Shown here one piece after another: positions 8,652 to 16,717 of a stretch of DNA of 36,104 bases. Made by a program: the position numbers and the translations under genes. Positions within the stretch are counted from its first letter, which is position 1, and the number at the start of each line of letters is the position of its first letter. The notes under the pieces are model-generated. The model saw nothing but the letters and a program-made list of their open reading frames with translations, had not been told where the DNA came from and ran no database searches. The DNA comes from Polyangiaceae bacterium (GTDB lineage: Bacteria > Myxococcota_A > Polyangia > Polyangiales > Polyangiaceae): NCBI GenBank assembly GCA_020633205.1, contig JACKEB010000030.1:1-36104 (forward strand), given 5' to 3'.

Positions 8652-8750
8652 TGCCACCGCCTTAGGAAGCTCACACCCGCAGGTTCGTGGATCGGCCGCG
8701 CCTTTTCAATACTCCCCGGCGCTGGCTGACGAGCCGCGAGCACCAGGCTC

Positions 8751-10190
8751 TCAGGCTGTGCGCAGCGCCTCGTCCGTCGCTCCAACGCTCCCGAGGGCAA
8801 CTGAGAGCTCCTCCACGCTGTTGAAGCGATCGGCGGGTTGCTTCGCAAGTCCACGGGAGAGCACCTCGTCCAGTCCAGCCGGGCAGTCGCTGCCAAGCAA
8901 GGCGCTGGCGGGCGCCGCGGGCTCCGTGAGCAGCCGCGCGTACACGCTCGCGAGGGTCTGGTCCATGAAGGGAGGCGCACCTGTCGCCATCTCGTAGATC
9001 ACGGCGCACAAACCATAGATGTCGCTCCGCTGATCCACCGCCTCGCCCCGCGCCTGCTCCGGCGACATGTACATCGGAGTGCCCACTGCAGCGCCCGTCG
9101 CTGTGATCCGCGAGGTAACGGCATCGTCCACCGGTTTGGCCAGGCCAAAGTCCAGGATCACCGCTCGCTCCAAGCCTTCTGCCTCGCGGCGCACGAAGAC
9201 GTTCGCTGGCTTCAGGTCGCGATGCACCAGCCTTTGGGCGTGCGCGGCGGCGAGCGCCGAAGCCAAGTCCAGCGCGAAGCGCCGAGTGTCTTCCCAGCTG
9301 AGCTTGCCAACGCGCTGCAGACGCGCCTCGAGCGTCTCACCCTCGAGGTGGTCCATCACCATGAACAGCGTACCGTCCGCAGCGCGATCGAAGTCATGCA
9401 CCGCCACGATGCCCGGATGGCCGATGCGATTGACCGCCAGTGCTTCACGTTCGAAGCGGCGCTGCGCGTCTTCGCTGACGCGCAGATCGCGGCGAATCGT
9501 CTTCACCGCGTAGCGGCGCCCCGTACGCAGGTGCGTCGCCGAGTAGACGTCGCCCATCGCTCCCGCGCCGATCAAGGCCTCCATGCGATAGGTGCCACCA
9601 AGCAGCGCACCCACCATGCTGCCCCCTGGGTCAGGCTGCTGAAGCTGCGCCTGGTACTGCGCCAGCACGTCGTTTCCGAGCACGTGCTTCCGTGGCCCGA
9701 TCCCGCTGCTGTCCTCACCGGGTATCGACAGGTCCTCATCGGACTCGGGAGCCTCGTGTCCAACCAGCCACAGCTCCGACTGGTCCATATCGGTGATGAA
9801 GCCGTAGGTCGCACCCTGGAGCGCCAGGGACGTCACGCGCTTGCCCGGGAGACCGAGCAGGCGGGCGGCGCTCACGAGACTTGCTCCGGGGTTTTGCTCT
9901 GCGATGGCGATGAGGCGCTCGTACTGACCAGCACGCGACCAGTTCGCGATCCCCCGCCAGAGCATGAAGCCGGTGACCGACAGCGGGAGCAAACCGAACA
10001 CGAACAGAATCGTCGCGACGGCGCGGTCCTCCCACGGATTGCTTTGCTCGCCCCAGACGAACATCAGCATCGCAAGCAACACCCAGAAGCTCGAGAACAC
10101 AACGCCGGGTACGCCGAGGCCGATGAGCCACAGCGCGCGACGCCTCAACGAGCGGCGAACCGGGTGAAAGCGCTCCAAGCTGATGCGCAC
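8751..10190 (-). CDS. Membrane-anchored Ser/Thr protein kinase, Pkn2/Hanks type
   Basis: A 479-residue protein. Two N-terminal membrane helices (about 19-45 and 57-80) follow a basic start. A linker of about 110 residues contains a winged-helix-like patch (100-145). The kinase domain starts near 200: GAGAMGDVY glycine loop (208-216), Lys230 (YAVK), Glu249, HRDLKPAN (323-330), DFGLAK (347-352) and MSPEQA. All catalytic residues are present. Anchor-then-kinase order is the reverse of PknB-type kinases with an extracytoplasmic sensor at the C-terminus; here almost nothing is exposed outside, so activation probably depends on membrane state or partners. GTG start. The downstream STAND regulator is a plausible substrate (inference from adjacency). 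Confidence 0.92.
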   Translation of the reverse strand: MRISLERFHPVRRSLRRRALWLIGLGVPGVVFSSFWVLLAMLMFVWGEQSNPWEDRAVATILFVFGLLPLSVTGFMLWRGIANWSRAGQYERLIAIAEQNPGASLVSAARLLGLPGKRVTSLALQGATYGFITDMDQSELWLVGHEAPESDEDLSIPGEDSSGIGPRKHVLGNDVLAQYQAQLQQPDPGGSMVGALLGGTYRMEALIGAGAMGDVYSATHLRTGRRYAVKTIRRDLRVSEDAQRRFEREALAVNRIGHPGIVAVHDFDRAADGTLFMVMDHLEGETLEARLQRVGKLSWEDTRRFALDLASALAAAHAQRLVHRDLKPANVFVRREAEGLERAVILDFGLAKPVDDAVTSRITATGAAVGTPMYMSPEQARGEAVDQRSDIYGLCAVIYEMATGAPPFMDQTLASVYARLLTEPAAPASALLGSDCPAGLDEVLSRGLAKQPADRFNSVEELSVALGSVGATDEALRTA

Positions 10191-10421
10191 GATTGGACGC
10201 TAGCATGCCGCGCGGCGGGCTCTGAGGCCCGGAATGCCTACGCGCCCATCGCTCAGGTTTGCGCCAAGGACTGGCCCGTTGGCCCGGAAAATGCGGCTAC
10301 CGCGTGGCAGCCCTAACTGGTCGGATTCATGTGCACTTCAGCGCCCTGTTGGCACCCCATGCGCATCCCAGTTCGCATCCAGAAACACCCGTGAACTGGT
10401 TTGACCAACTCGCGTCTTCAT
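10191..10421. other. Intergenic region upstream of the kinase gene
   Basis: 231 bases between the kinase start and the cobyrinate synthase stop. It must contain the kinase promoter, read leftward, but I find no clear -35/-10 pair. A 10-bp palindrome GCCGCGCGGC lies near 10208. No credible gene. Confidence 0.35.
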
Positions 10422-11855
10422 TCATCGAGGGCGCGCGGAACGAGGGTCGCGAGACGCGCGAGCCACCAAGTGCTGAGCCGCGGTGGCGTCTCGTCCCCAG
10501 TGCTGGTGCACGTAGCTAGCGAATAGTTGCCTCGAAACGAACCCCTCCGCCCCGAGATCATCTCCCCGCGGAGACACTAGCCGCCCAACGCTACGCACAA
10601 CGCCGCCGGGCTCTCGCCCCCACTCGAGGGTGGAGTGACGGAACTGGTGCCCCCGAAGCTTCGTCCCGGGTGGCCCCAAGAGGCATGGCTCGGCGAGTTC
10701 AAGCTCACAGTAGCCAATCGCCTGCAGGCGCTCACACATCGATACCTTGGCTGGCAATAGACCGAGCAGCGCGTGTTCGGCTCCTGCTGCATCGCGGAGT
10801 AGGTTGCAGCAGTACATCAGGCCACCGCACTCGGCGTAGATCGGTTTATCCGCGTAGAAATGTCCCCGCAAGGCAGCCAGCATCCGCGTGTTGGCTGCGA
10901 GGCGCGCGCCGTGGAGCTCCGGATAGCCACCACCAAGGTACACCGCGTCGACCTCCGGCAGCTCACCCTCTAGCGGGGAAAACTCGACCAGGCGCGCCCC
11001 CATCTCTCCGAGGCGTCGCAGGTTCTCCGGGTAGTAGAAGCTGAACGCAGCGTCCCGCGCCACTCCAACCCGGCAGCTCGCTGGCTTTGCGCTTGCTCCA
11101 CGTTGCTCCTCTCCCCCCGATCCCCCGCTGACGGAGACTCCAGCTAGTTTGGGGGTGAGGCGCGCTGCTCGAGCATCGAGCCACTCATCAAAGCGCAGAT
11201 CAGCTTGCACCGCGTCCGCCCAGGCATCGACCCGCGCTACCGTTTCCTCAAGAAAACGAACATCCGCAGCTCCCTCGAAGTCCGCCGTCAGCCCCAGGTG
11301 CCGCTCGGGCAGCTCGAGCTCCGGTCGCCCCACGACCCCACCCAAAAGCTCCACCGGCAAATCGAGCTGCCGCAGGAGCCCGGTGTGACCGGGGCCCCCA
11401 ACCCGGTTCGCGATCACTCCGGCGAAGTCGAGCTCCGGCGCGAAGCTCACGTAGCCCCGAACCAGCGCCTCGAAGCTCCGCGCGACACCGCTCGCGTCAG
11501 CCACCAGCAGCACCGGCAGCCCAAGCCAGGCAGCGATCTCCGCGCTGGAGCCGGCGTTGCTGGTCGGCTCTGCACCGTCGAACAGGCCCATCATGCCCTC
11601 GACCAGCACCACGTCGGCACCTCGAGATTCCGCCAGGAAAGTGCGTTCGACGGCTTCCCGGCCCATCAGCCACGCATCCAGGCTGTGGCACTCGACGCCA
11701 ATCGCCCTGAGTTGCTTCGGGTCCAGATAGTCTGGCCCCACCTTGAAGCAGCGCACCACCAGGCCGCGGCGCTGACACAAGCGCGCCAGCGCCAGACACA
11801 GCGTCGTCTTGCCGACCCCGGAGTGGGTGCCGGCAAGCATGAACGCGGGCGGCAT
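10422..11855 (-). CDS. cbiA: Cobyrinate a,c-diamide synthase
   Basis: A 477-residue amidotransferase of the CbiA/CobB family. It catalyses ATP- and glutamine-dependent amidation of carboxylates a and c of cobyrinate in B12 biosynthesis. N-terminal P-loop AGTHSGVGKTT (8-18), then FKVGPDYLDP, a family signature. The C-terminal class I glutaminase domain has the nucleophile Cys in YAECGGLMYC and the His in ASYVHQHW near residue 450. Family length is usual (about 450-480). No other cobalamin gene is in the window, so it is an isolated copy. Its ATG overlaps the stop of the upstream lipoprotein gene by one base (TGATG), suggesting coupled translation of two functionally unrelated proteins. Confidence 0.93.
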   Translation of the reverse strand: MPPAFMLAGTHSGVGKTTLCLALARLCQRRGLVVRCFKVGPDYLDPKQLRAIGVECHSLDAWLMGREAVERTFLAESRGADVVLVEGMMGLFDGAEPTSNAGSSAEIAAWLGLPVLLVADASGVARSFEALVRGYVSFAPELDFAGVIANRVGGPGHTGLLRQLDLPVELLGGVVGRPELELPERHLGLTADFEGAADVRFLEETVARVDAWADAVQADLRFDEWLDARAARLTPKLAGVSVSGGSGGEEQRGASAKPASCRVGVARDAAFSFYYPENLRRLGEMGARLVEFSPLEGELPEVDAVYLGGGYPELHGARLAANTRMLAALRGHFYADKPIYAECGGLMYCCNLLRDAAGAEHALLGLLPAKVSMCERLQAIGYCELELAEPCLLGPPGTKLRGHQFRHSTLEWGREPGGVVRSVGRLVSPRGDDLGAEGFVSRQLFASYVHQHWGRDATAAQHLVARASRDPRSARPR

Positions 11856-12985
11856 CAGTTCGGCTGCAGGCAGCAGAGCGTCGCGGCGCCCGTCGGCTTG
11901 GCCTCACCGGTAGTGCCGGGAGCGGAAGCCGGGCAAGATCCCTGGGGATCCGTGTTGTGACGGAGATAGCCGCTCGAAACCGTGAGCGCGGTACTACACT
12001 CTCCGGGGCTCACCCTTTTATGGAGGAATGGGATGGGGTTACAGCTATCCACCAACACCACCTCGGAGTTGCACGTGCCGCTCGCCGAACCACAGGTGCA
12101 AGCGGTGCAGCTGCGGTTGTCATTGAAGCCGCTGTAGGTCGTCACCTTGACCGAGTACGGTCCTGCGGGGCAGGCCACGTCTCCGGACTGAATCACGCAC
12201 GCGGCTTGGAAAGAAGTGCCCAGCTTCGGCGTACACACCGCACCCCCGTTGCAGGTTCCGCCGGGATCCGCCATGTCACAGGCGACGACCTCATTGCGGA
12301 AGCCAGACTGATCGATCGTCGTGTTGGACGCCCGCGGTTGGCAGCCGGTGGCCGTGTAGGCCGGGGTGTTCGTGAAGTACAAGCGTCGGTTGTTCAGGTT
12401 GGTGGCCGAGGTACACGCCCCCGGCGCGACGCTATAGCCCGCCCCGGCTAGACACAGGAGGCACGCACCGCTGGCGCTATTGGGGCAGATACCGGCGGAT
12501 CCGCAGGCTTCACCCGTTGGCGGATCGCAAGCGCACGCGCAGTGATCCTGTCCAACCTCGAAGTCAGACTTTGCGCTGAGCGCCGTGCCCGCGAAATCAC
12601 CCACGCACGCCGGCGGTGCGTTGCCCTCATACATCGCGACGGGGCCAGACCAGCCATTCGGCGCTGGGGGCAGGCAGTCGCCGGCGCAAGTCGCCGACGT
12701 CCCCGCGCTGCCACCAATCCCCGCGGAACCACCTGTGGCGCCACCGGCTCCAGTGCCCGCATCCCCCGCTGAGCCAGCGCTCGAGCCTCCCGCCGCGCTG
12801 CCGCCAGAGCTAGTCGAGCCGGAGCTTCCGCCGGAACTCGTCGAGCCGGCGTTGCCACCAGAGCTGGTCGAGCCAGCACTTCCACCCGCAGAGCTCCCGC
12901 CGGAGTCCACGCCGGTCTCTCGCTCCTCGGCCGAGCAGCCCAACGCCAACATCCCGATCACCCCGCAAGCCACGACGATTCGCAT
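11855..12985 (-). CDS. Cys-rich surface lipoprotein with Gly/Ser repeat linker
   Basis: A 376-residue lipoprotein. The signal peptide ends in lipobox LALGC (Cys17). A low-complexity linker of roughly 75 residues (repeated GSTSSGG) precedes a domain of about 270 residues with some 24 cysteines in many CxxC-like spacings, ending CCLQPN. The Cys density and the export signal point to a disulphide-stabilised extracellular or outer-membrane protein. I do not recognise the domain; such proteins are common in Polyangiales. No Shine-Dalgarno is present; a TAGACT hexamer 6 bases before ATG suggests a leaderless transcript. It is separated from the PEGA gene by a hairpin terminator and is coupled to cbiA. 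Confidence 0.85.
   Translation of the reverse strand: MRIVVACGVIGMLALGCSAEERETGVDSGGSSAGGSAGSTSSGGNAGSTSSGGSSGSTSSGGSAAGGSSAGSAGDAGTGAGGATGGSAGIGGSAGTSATCAGDCLPPAPNGWSGPVAMYEGNAPPACVGDFAGTALSAKSDFEVGQDHCACACDPPTGEACGSAGICPNSASGACLLCLAGAGYSVAPGACTSATNLNNRRLYFTNTPAYTATGCQPRASNTTIDQSGFRNEVVACDMADPGGTCNGGAVCTPKLGTSFQAACVIQSGDVACPAGPYSVKVTTYSGFNDNRSCTACTCGSASGTCNSEVVLVDSCNPIPFLHKRVSPGECSTALTVSSGYLRHNTDPQGSCPASAPGTTGEAKPTGAATLCCLQPN
12801..12881 (-). repeat. 27-bp tandem repeat, three copies
   Basis: Units at 12801-12827, 12828-12854 and 12855-12881, each encoding a nine-residue GSTSSGG-type block of the lipoprotein linker. Units differ mainly at third codon positions, so the duplication is old and the amino-acid composition is under selection. 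Confidence 0.85.
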
Positions 12986-12991
12986 GGCAGG

Positions 12992-13020
12992 AGTCTAGAC
13001 CGCACGGGCGCGTCGCCCAA
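12992..13020 (-). promoter_or_regulatory. Candidate leaderless promoter of the Cys-rich lipoprotein gene
   Basis: On the minus strand TTGGGC (13020-13015), a 17-base spacer, TAGACT (12997-12992), then only 6 bases to the ATG at 12985. That spacing would put the transcription start at or next to the A of AUG. Confidence 0.5.
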
Positions 13021-13036
13021 GTCGCGTCAACGAAGA

Positions 13037-13075
13037 AGCCCCCGATGGTGGCGCTCGGCCACGCTGTCGGGGGCT
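13037..13075 (-). terminator. Hairpin terminator downstream of the PEGA gene
   Basis: Perfect 9-bp arms AGCCCCCGA / TCGGGGGCT, with an inner GTGGC/GCCAC stem in the loop. On the minus strand it is followed by TCTTCGTT. It lies 47 bases after the PEGA gene stop and before the lipoprotein gene promoter, the position expected of an intrinsic terminator. The T-tract is interrupted, so efficiency is uncertain. Confidence 0.75.
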
Positions 13076-13121
13076 CTTGGACTTTCGTCACTTTGCGCGG
13101 GTTTCCGCGCCTGGAAACAGC

Positions 13122-14540
13122 TCAGAACTTCACGGCAACGGAAGTGCTTCCGCCACCCTTCACGTTCACGCTGCGCACCTGACGGCCCTCGGCGCCAATG
13201 AACACGATGGTGTGGGAACCCGCCGCGACACGCACCGTCTTCGGTGCCATGCCGATCGGCTTGCCGTCGACCACCACGTTGACCGGGGGGATCGAGGAGA
13301 TGTTGATCATCCCCTTGTCGCTGGCCGCCGCGCTGTCCTTCGCCTCTTCCTTGTCCTTCGCGGGGGCGTCTTCTTTCGCGGCGACCTTGCTGCCAGTGGG
13401 CGCCTTGGCGGCGCCGGACGAGCTCGAAGGTGCCTTGTCGTCGTCCGCCTTGGTTTCTTCTGCGGGCTTCTTCTTGCCCAGGTCTTCTAGACTCAGGGCC
13501 TCGTCCTTGGGCTTTTCCGCAGGGCTATCAGCCTTGACGGCTGTCGCGCCATCCTTGGAAGGAACCAGATCAACGCGCTGGTCGGTGGTCGCGCCGCCCT
13601 TCACGCTGATGGAGATCGCGGCAGAGCTCTCGTAACCCGGCGCCATGACCTTGAGGAAGTGCTCCCCCTCGGTCAGGCCGTCCACCTTGCAAGGTGACGC
13701 TTCGCAGCGCTTGCTGCCGTCAACGAAGAGCTCGAACTTGTCGATCGCGGAGCCACCGGGCCCCGCGACGCTGGCGAGCAGGGTGCCGTCCTTCGCGCCG
13801 AAGCCGGCGACGCCTGCTTGCTTCGCGGCCAGGCCACCAACGGCCAGCACGAGCACGGCCGCGGCAGCGACCAGCAACTTGCTGGCTCCACCCTTCGCCT
13901 GCTGGGGCGGCGGCGGAGGCTGAGACATCGAGGTGGGCGGTGCGCTGTGCAGCATGTCCCGCGGCACGCTCGCCACCTGGGGGATCTCTGCAACGTGCTG
14001 AGACTGAACCGACGGGGGCGGAACCATCGACGACTCGCTGCGCGCACTCGCAGGCGGCGGCACGTGTGCCACCGGGCGCGCTGAAGGGGGCGCGGAAGCG
14101 CTGCTGGTCATCGCGCGGACGATCGCCACATCGGGCAGTTTCACCGTTGGCGTGCCGTCAACCGGAGCGCGCACCGGGGTCGCGTCGTCACCGTTGTCCT
14201 CCAGGTACTCAGCCTGAGCGATCACTGCTGCCTTCGACGGCGGAGGCGGCGGCGCTGATATGCGGGCGGAGGGCGGCGCCGGGACGGCGCTGGTCGGCGG
14301 TGCCGGGATGCGGCTCGGAGGCGGCGGAGGCACCGGGCTCATCGCGTGGACGCCGCTCGAAGAGGGCATGGAGGGACGCGCCGAGCCGACTAGGCTGGCG
14401 GCCGCCGAGACCTGGCTCTTTGGCCCGCTGGACGGCGGAGCGAAGCCGCCGCGCTTGCTCTTGGTAGGCAGATCCGCGAACAGCTCTCCGGAAGACTCTT
14501 CATTTTCCACAGTGGAAAGATTGCTGTCTGAGCTGGACAT
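13122..14540 (-). CDS. Membrane-anchored protein with PEGA domains and Pro-rich cytoplasmic N-terminus
   Basis: A 472-residue protein. Residues 1-220 are disordered, Pro/Ser/Ala-rich with PPPPP clusters; one membrane helix lies at about 221-239. Outside are a first PEGA-like domain (about 250-330: LFVDGSKRCEASPCKVDGLTEGEH), a Lys/Ala/Asp-rich linker (about 330-410) and a C-terminal PEGA domain (INISSIPPVNVVVDGKPIGMAPKTVRV). PEGA domains are beta-sandwich modules of surface proteins; the Ser/Thr/Pro-rich cytoplasmic half could be a substrate of Hanks kinases. A strong GGAGG precedes the ATG by 9 bases. It is transcribed alone, bounded by a terminator. Confidence 0.85.
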   Translation of the reverse strand: MSSSDSNLSTVENEESSGELFADLPTKSKRGGFAPPSSGPKSQVSAAASLVGSARPSMPSSSGVHAMSPVPPPPPSRIPAPPTSAVPAPPSARISAPPPPPSKAAVIAQAEYLEDNGDDATPVRAPVDGTPTVKLPDVAIVRAMTSSASAPPSARPVAHVPPPASARSESSMVPPPSVQSQHVAEIPQVASVPRDMLHSAPPTSMSQPPPPPQQAKGGASKLLVAAAAVLVLAVGGLAAKQAGVAGFGAKDGTLLASVAGPGGSAIDKFELFVDGSKRCEASPCKVDGLTEGEHFLKVMAPGYESSAAISISVKGGATTDQRVDLVPSKDGATAVKADSPAEKPKDEALSLEDLGKKKPAEETKADDDKAPSSSSGAAKAPTGSKVAAKEDAPAKDKEEAKDSAAASDKGMINISSIPPVNVVVDGKPIGMAPKTVRVAAGSHTIVFIGAEGRQVRSVNVKGGGSTSVAVKF

Positions 14541-15102
14541 ATCGAATAACCTCCAAAAAAAGCGCTAGATGGGCACTAATGGGGCGCGTCGCGGCGAGAA
14601 ACACGCTTTGAGGGTGCGTACTCCCGGCGCTGAGCACGCTGGATTGTATTTCAAACCTAAAGGACTTCCATGGGCCAAATGCGGCCGTCCGGCTGGTTTG
14701 TTACGATTGAAGAAAATTCCAGCAACACTACTCGCTGAGAATTGCGCCTACAGCAGGCTTTTTGCTACTTCTGCTCGACCACTGAACCCGTGAGCATCCC
14801 GAAAAAAAACGACCGTTTGCTACCGAGCTTGAAGGTCTAAACGGGGCCCCGTTTCGGCGAAGTTTCAGGCAATTCGCAGCACGAGCACCGTCGCGCGAAG
14901 GCTCGGGCGCCGACGCGACGCTAGTTTCCCGCCAGAAGGCCGCTTCGCGCAACTTCAAAGCCCAAGCGGCGCGTTTCGATAGTCAAAAGGCTACCGGTCG
15001 CGCGTTCGTCCTGGAGCCACTCGCTTCAGCGCGCGGAAGCGCCAAAGCGAGCTGTGTATTTCCCTAGGGATCTATCTCGGTACTGAGCCCTGCTGGCGTT
15101 GC
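14541..15102. other. AT-richer intergenic region with large palindromes
   Basis: 562 bases upstream of the PEGA gene, lower in GC than its surroundings. It contains AAACG-AC-CGTTT (14807-14818), a perfect 16-bp palindrome AAACGGGGCCCCGTTT (14839-14854) and a 10-bp palindrome TCCCTAGGGA (15061-15070). The last lies 33 bases past the metallophosphoesterase stop. The region should hold the PEGA promoter; a TACAAT hexamer exists on the minus strand near 14645 but lacks a good -35. Short ORFs here have no family-like sequence. Confidence 0.5.
14839..14854. promoter_or_regulatory. Perfect 16-bp palindrome
   Basis: AAACGGGGCCCCGTTT equals its own reverse complement. A related AAACG...CGTTT element lies 32 bases to the left. 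This may be an operator for a dimeric regulator of the PEGA gene or part of a transcript end; there is no adjacent U-run. Confidence 0.4.
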
Positions 15103-16542
15103 TCAGATGCTGTTGTCGAACTCGGTGCAGTCCATCGTCTGATAGCCGCTCGGGAGCGTCGCGGGGTCGAACGACGGCGTCTTCCCCTCGGCGCAGCCGA
15201 GCTGGCAATCGCTCAGTTCGAAGCCGCTGCTCAACTGGTAGCGGCAGTCCCCTTCATCGAATCCAGGGGTCGCCTGGCAGGATGCGCACTTGATACAGAA
15301 CGCCGTGCAGAGCTGCGGGTCCCAGCCCTGGCTCGTGCCTCCGGTACCGCCGCTTCCACTCGCGTTGGTGCCGTAGCCGGTGGGGTCCTGAGTGACGACC
15401 CACTCGTCGATGATCTGGCCCTTCACGGTCCGATACTCGCCCCGCGCCTTGCGGGGATCGCCGTCGACCCCGAACTCCATGATCACGACGCCCGCTGCAT
15501 CACCGATGTTTGCAGAGGCGGTGCGCACGCCGTCATTGATCGTGACGTTGCTCGCGTAGCCCGACGACCACCACGTGTCGTCATCGTGGCGGGCCGCTTC
15601 GTAGTCACGCAGGCCGATGCCTCCGGCACCATTCACGGTGACATAGGTGCGGCCCTGGGCGAGGTTGATCAGATCCCAGTCGCCGGTCGCGCCGTGCCCC
15701 GCGTTACCCACGTCGGTGAGCGTGAGCGTGCGCGCGTAGCTGTGTTCGTGTCCGTTCACGATGAACGCGCCTTCGGCCTGGCAACGCTGATAGACGCCGT
15801 AACCCGCTTCGTTGCCTTTGCCCCCGAGCTGCATGTCGTACTGGTTCACGTGCCAGCCGCACATACGCCAGATGTTGGTGCTCGCTCCGAGCTCCTGACG
15901 CAGGAAGTCTTCGTGACCGCTGCCCATCAAGCCCACGCCGCTCAGCACGAACTTGAAGCCCTTGTACGTGCACGCGTGCTTGACCCCGACCTCACCGACG
16001 CAGTTCACGTCGCTGATGGTGTCGAGTTCCCGCTGAATCACCTGCTGGTACTCGGTCCACTTGCTGGTGTCGTGGTTGCCCACGACCGCGAACCAAGGGA
16101 TGTCGCCCAGGCCATCCTTCATCTGCTTCTCCCACGCAGCAGGATTGTCCTGATAGTCGAAGTCGCCCATGTGGATCAGCATGTCGACGTCCGAGTTCCG
16201 AATCACCGTGAGCAGGTCTTTGGCGTCCTGGGACAGGCCCTGATCGCCGAAGAACGCCACTCGGAGACCCATATCCGTAGGGATATAAGTGGTAGCTCCA
16301 CCGGCTCCGCCGGCTCCACCGGAGGTGCTTCCGCCTTGACTGCCGCCAGAGCTTCCGCCCTGGGAGCTGCCAGCGCTCGCGCCGCTGCCCGCACTCGCTC
16401 CACTGCCCGCGGTCGCCCCACTGCCTGCGGTCGCCCCGCTGCCCGCGCCTCCCGAGCCTTCGGACTCACCACTCGAGGAGCAGGCGCTGAAGCCCAGAGC
16501 CACCAAACCGATCCCAGCGAGGGTAAACCACGTGTTTCTCAT
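15103..16542 (-). CDS. Lipoprotein metallophosphoesterase (calcineurin-like)
   Basis: A 479-residue protein. Signal peptide with lipobox GFSAC (Cys21) fixes the start at ATG 16542 rather than the longer frame. A linker of about 55 Gly/Ser/Ala residues (GSGATA/GSGASA repeats) precedes the catalytic domain. Metal-binding motifs in order: FFGDQG, MGDFDY, VVGNHD, a central His and NGHEHSYART. The C-terminal portion after about residue 420 is Cys-rich (CTAFCIKCASC...). It should hydrolyse phosphomonoesters or diesters at the cell surface using a dinuclear metal centre. It is one of three metallophosphoesterases in the window and resembles the lipoprotein at 23887-25257 in layout, but belongs to a different subfamily (no N-terminal Fn3-like domain). 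Confidence 0.88.
   Translation of the reverse strand: MRNTWFTLAGIGLVALGFSACSSSGESEGSGGAGSGATAGSGATAGSGASAGSGASAGSSQGGSSGGSQGGSTSGGAGGAGGATTYIPTDMGLRVAFFGDQGLSQDAKDLLTVIRNSDVDMLIHMGDFDYQDNPAAWEKQMKDGLGDIPWFAVVGNHDTSKWTEYQQVIQRELDTISDVNCVGEVGVKHACTYKGFKFVLSGVGLMGSGHEDFLRQELGASTNIWRMCGWHVNQYDMQLGGKGNEAGYGVYQRCQAEGAFIVNGHEHSYARTLTLTDVGNAGHGATGDWDLINLAQGRTYVTVNGAGGIGLRDYEAARHDDDTWWSSGYASNVTINDGVRTASANIGDAAGVVIMEFGVDGDPRKARGEYRTVKGQIIDEWVVTQDPTGYGTNASGSGGTGGTSQGWDPQLCTAFCIKCASCQATPGFDEGDCRYQLSSGFELSDCQLGCAEGKTPSFDPATLPSGYQTMDCTEFDNSI
16373..16444 (-). repeat. 18-bp tandem repeat, four copies
   Basis: Units 16373-16390, 16391-16408, 16409-16426 and 16427-16444 encode six-residue GSGASA/GSGATA blocks of the linker of the lipoprotein metallophosphoesterase. 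The last two units differ by only two bases, suggesting recent expansion. Confidence 0.85.
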
Positions 16543-16672
16543 AGCGTTCGTTCCGGGAGTCTCGCCAGCTGCGCCGTCCACAGCAAAAGGATTGGCCAAC
16601 GTAACCAACAAGTCACGCCTGTGAAGGTCGAAGCTACCCATCGACCGGCGCGCGGGAGAGCCTGTCGCGGAC

Positions 16673-16710
16673 CTGTTGCAGTTGCAACAGCGCTGCGCTG
16701 TTCCTAGACT
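16673..16710 (+). promoter_or_regulatory. Promoter of the Fur-family gene with overlapping palindromic operator
   Basis: CTGTTGCAGTTGCAACAG (16673-16690) has perfect 8-bp arms around a 2-base centre. The -35 candidate TTGCAA (16682-16687) lies inside it; after a 17-base spacer comes TAGACT (16705-16710), then 7 bases to ATG 16718. A TTGCA-type inverted repeat is plausible as a Fur-superfamily box, so autoregulation is likely (inference). The same site could also control the divergent lipoprotein phosphoesterase. Confidence 0.6.
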
Positions 16711-16717
16711 TCACCCC

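Noticed and set aside
8838..10316. 492-codon plus-strand frame opposite the kinase gene
   Set aside because: Antisense to a complete kinase domain; composition is His/Arg/Gln-rich shadow sequence without a recognisable domain.
10259..10519. 86-codon plus-strand frame at the 3' end of cbiA
   Set aside because: Runs into antisense cbiA sequence; no motif, no ribosome site.
12801..12881. 27-bp repeats as a CRISPR-like or regulatory array
   Set aside because: Units are contiguous, in frame and encode the Gly/Ser linker of a lipoprotein.
15586..16707. 373-codon plus-strand frame opposite the lipoprotein metallophosphoesterase
   Set aside because: Antisense shadow; the minus-strand gene has lipobox and all phosphoesterase motifs.
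16676..16717. Longer N-terminus for the Fur-family protein
   Set aside because: The extension lies over the palindrome and -10 hexamer, and Fur proteins typically start near MAKPAKNQ-like positions.
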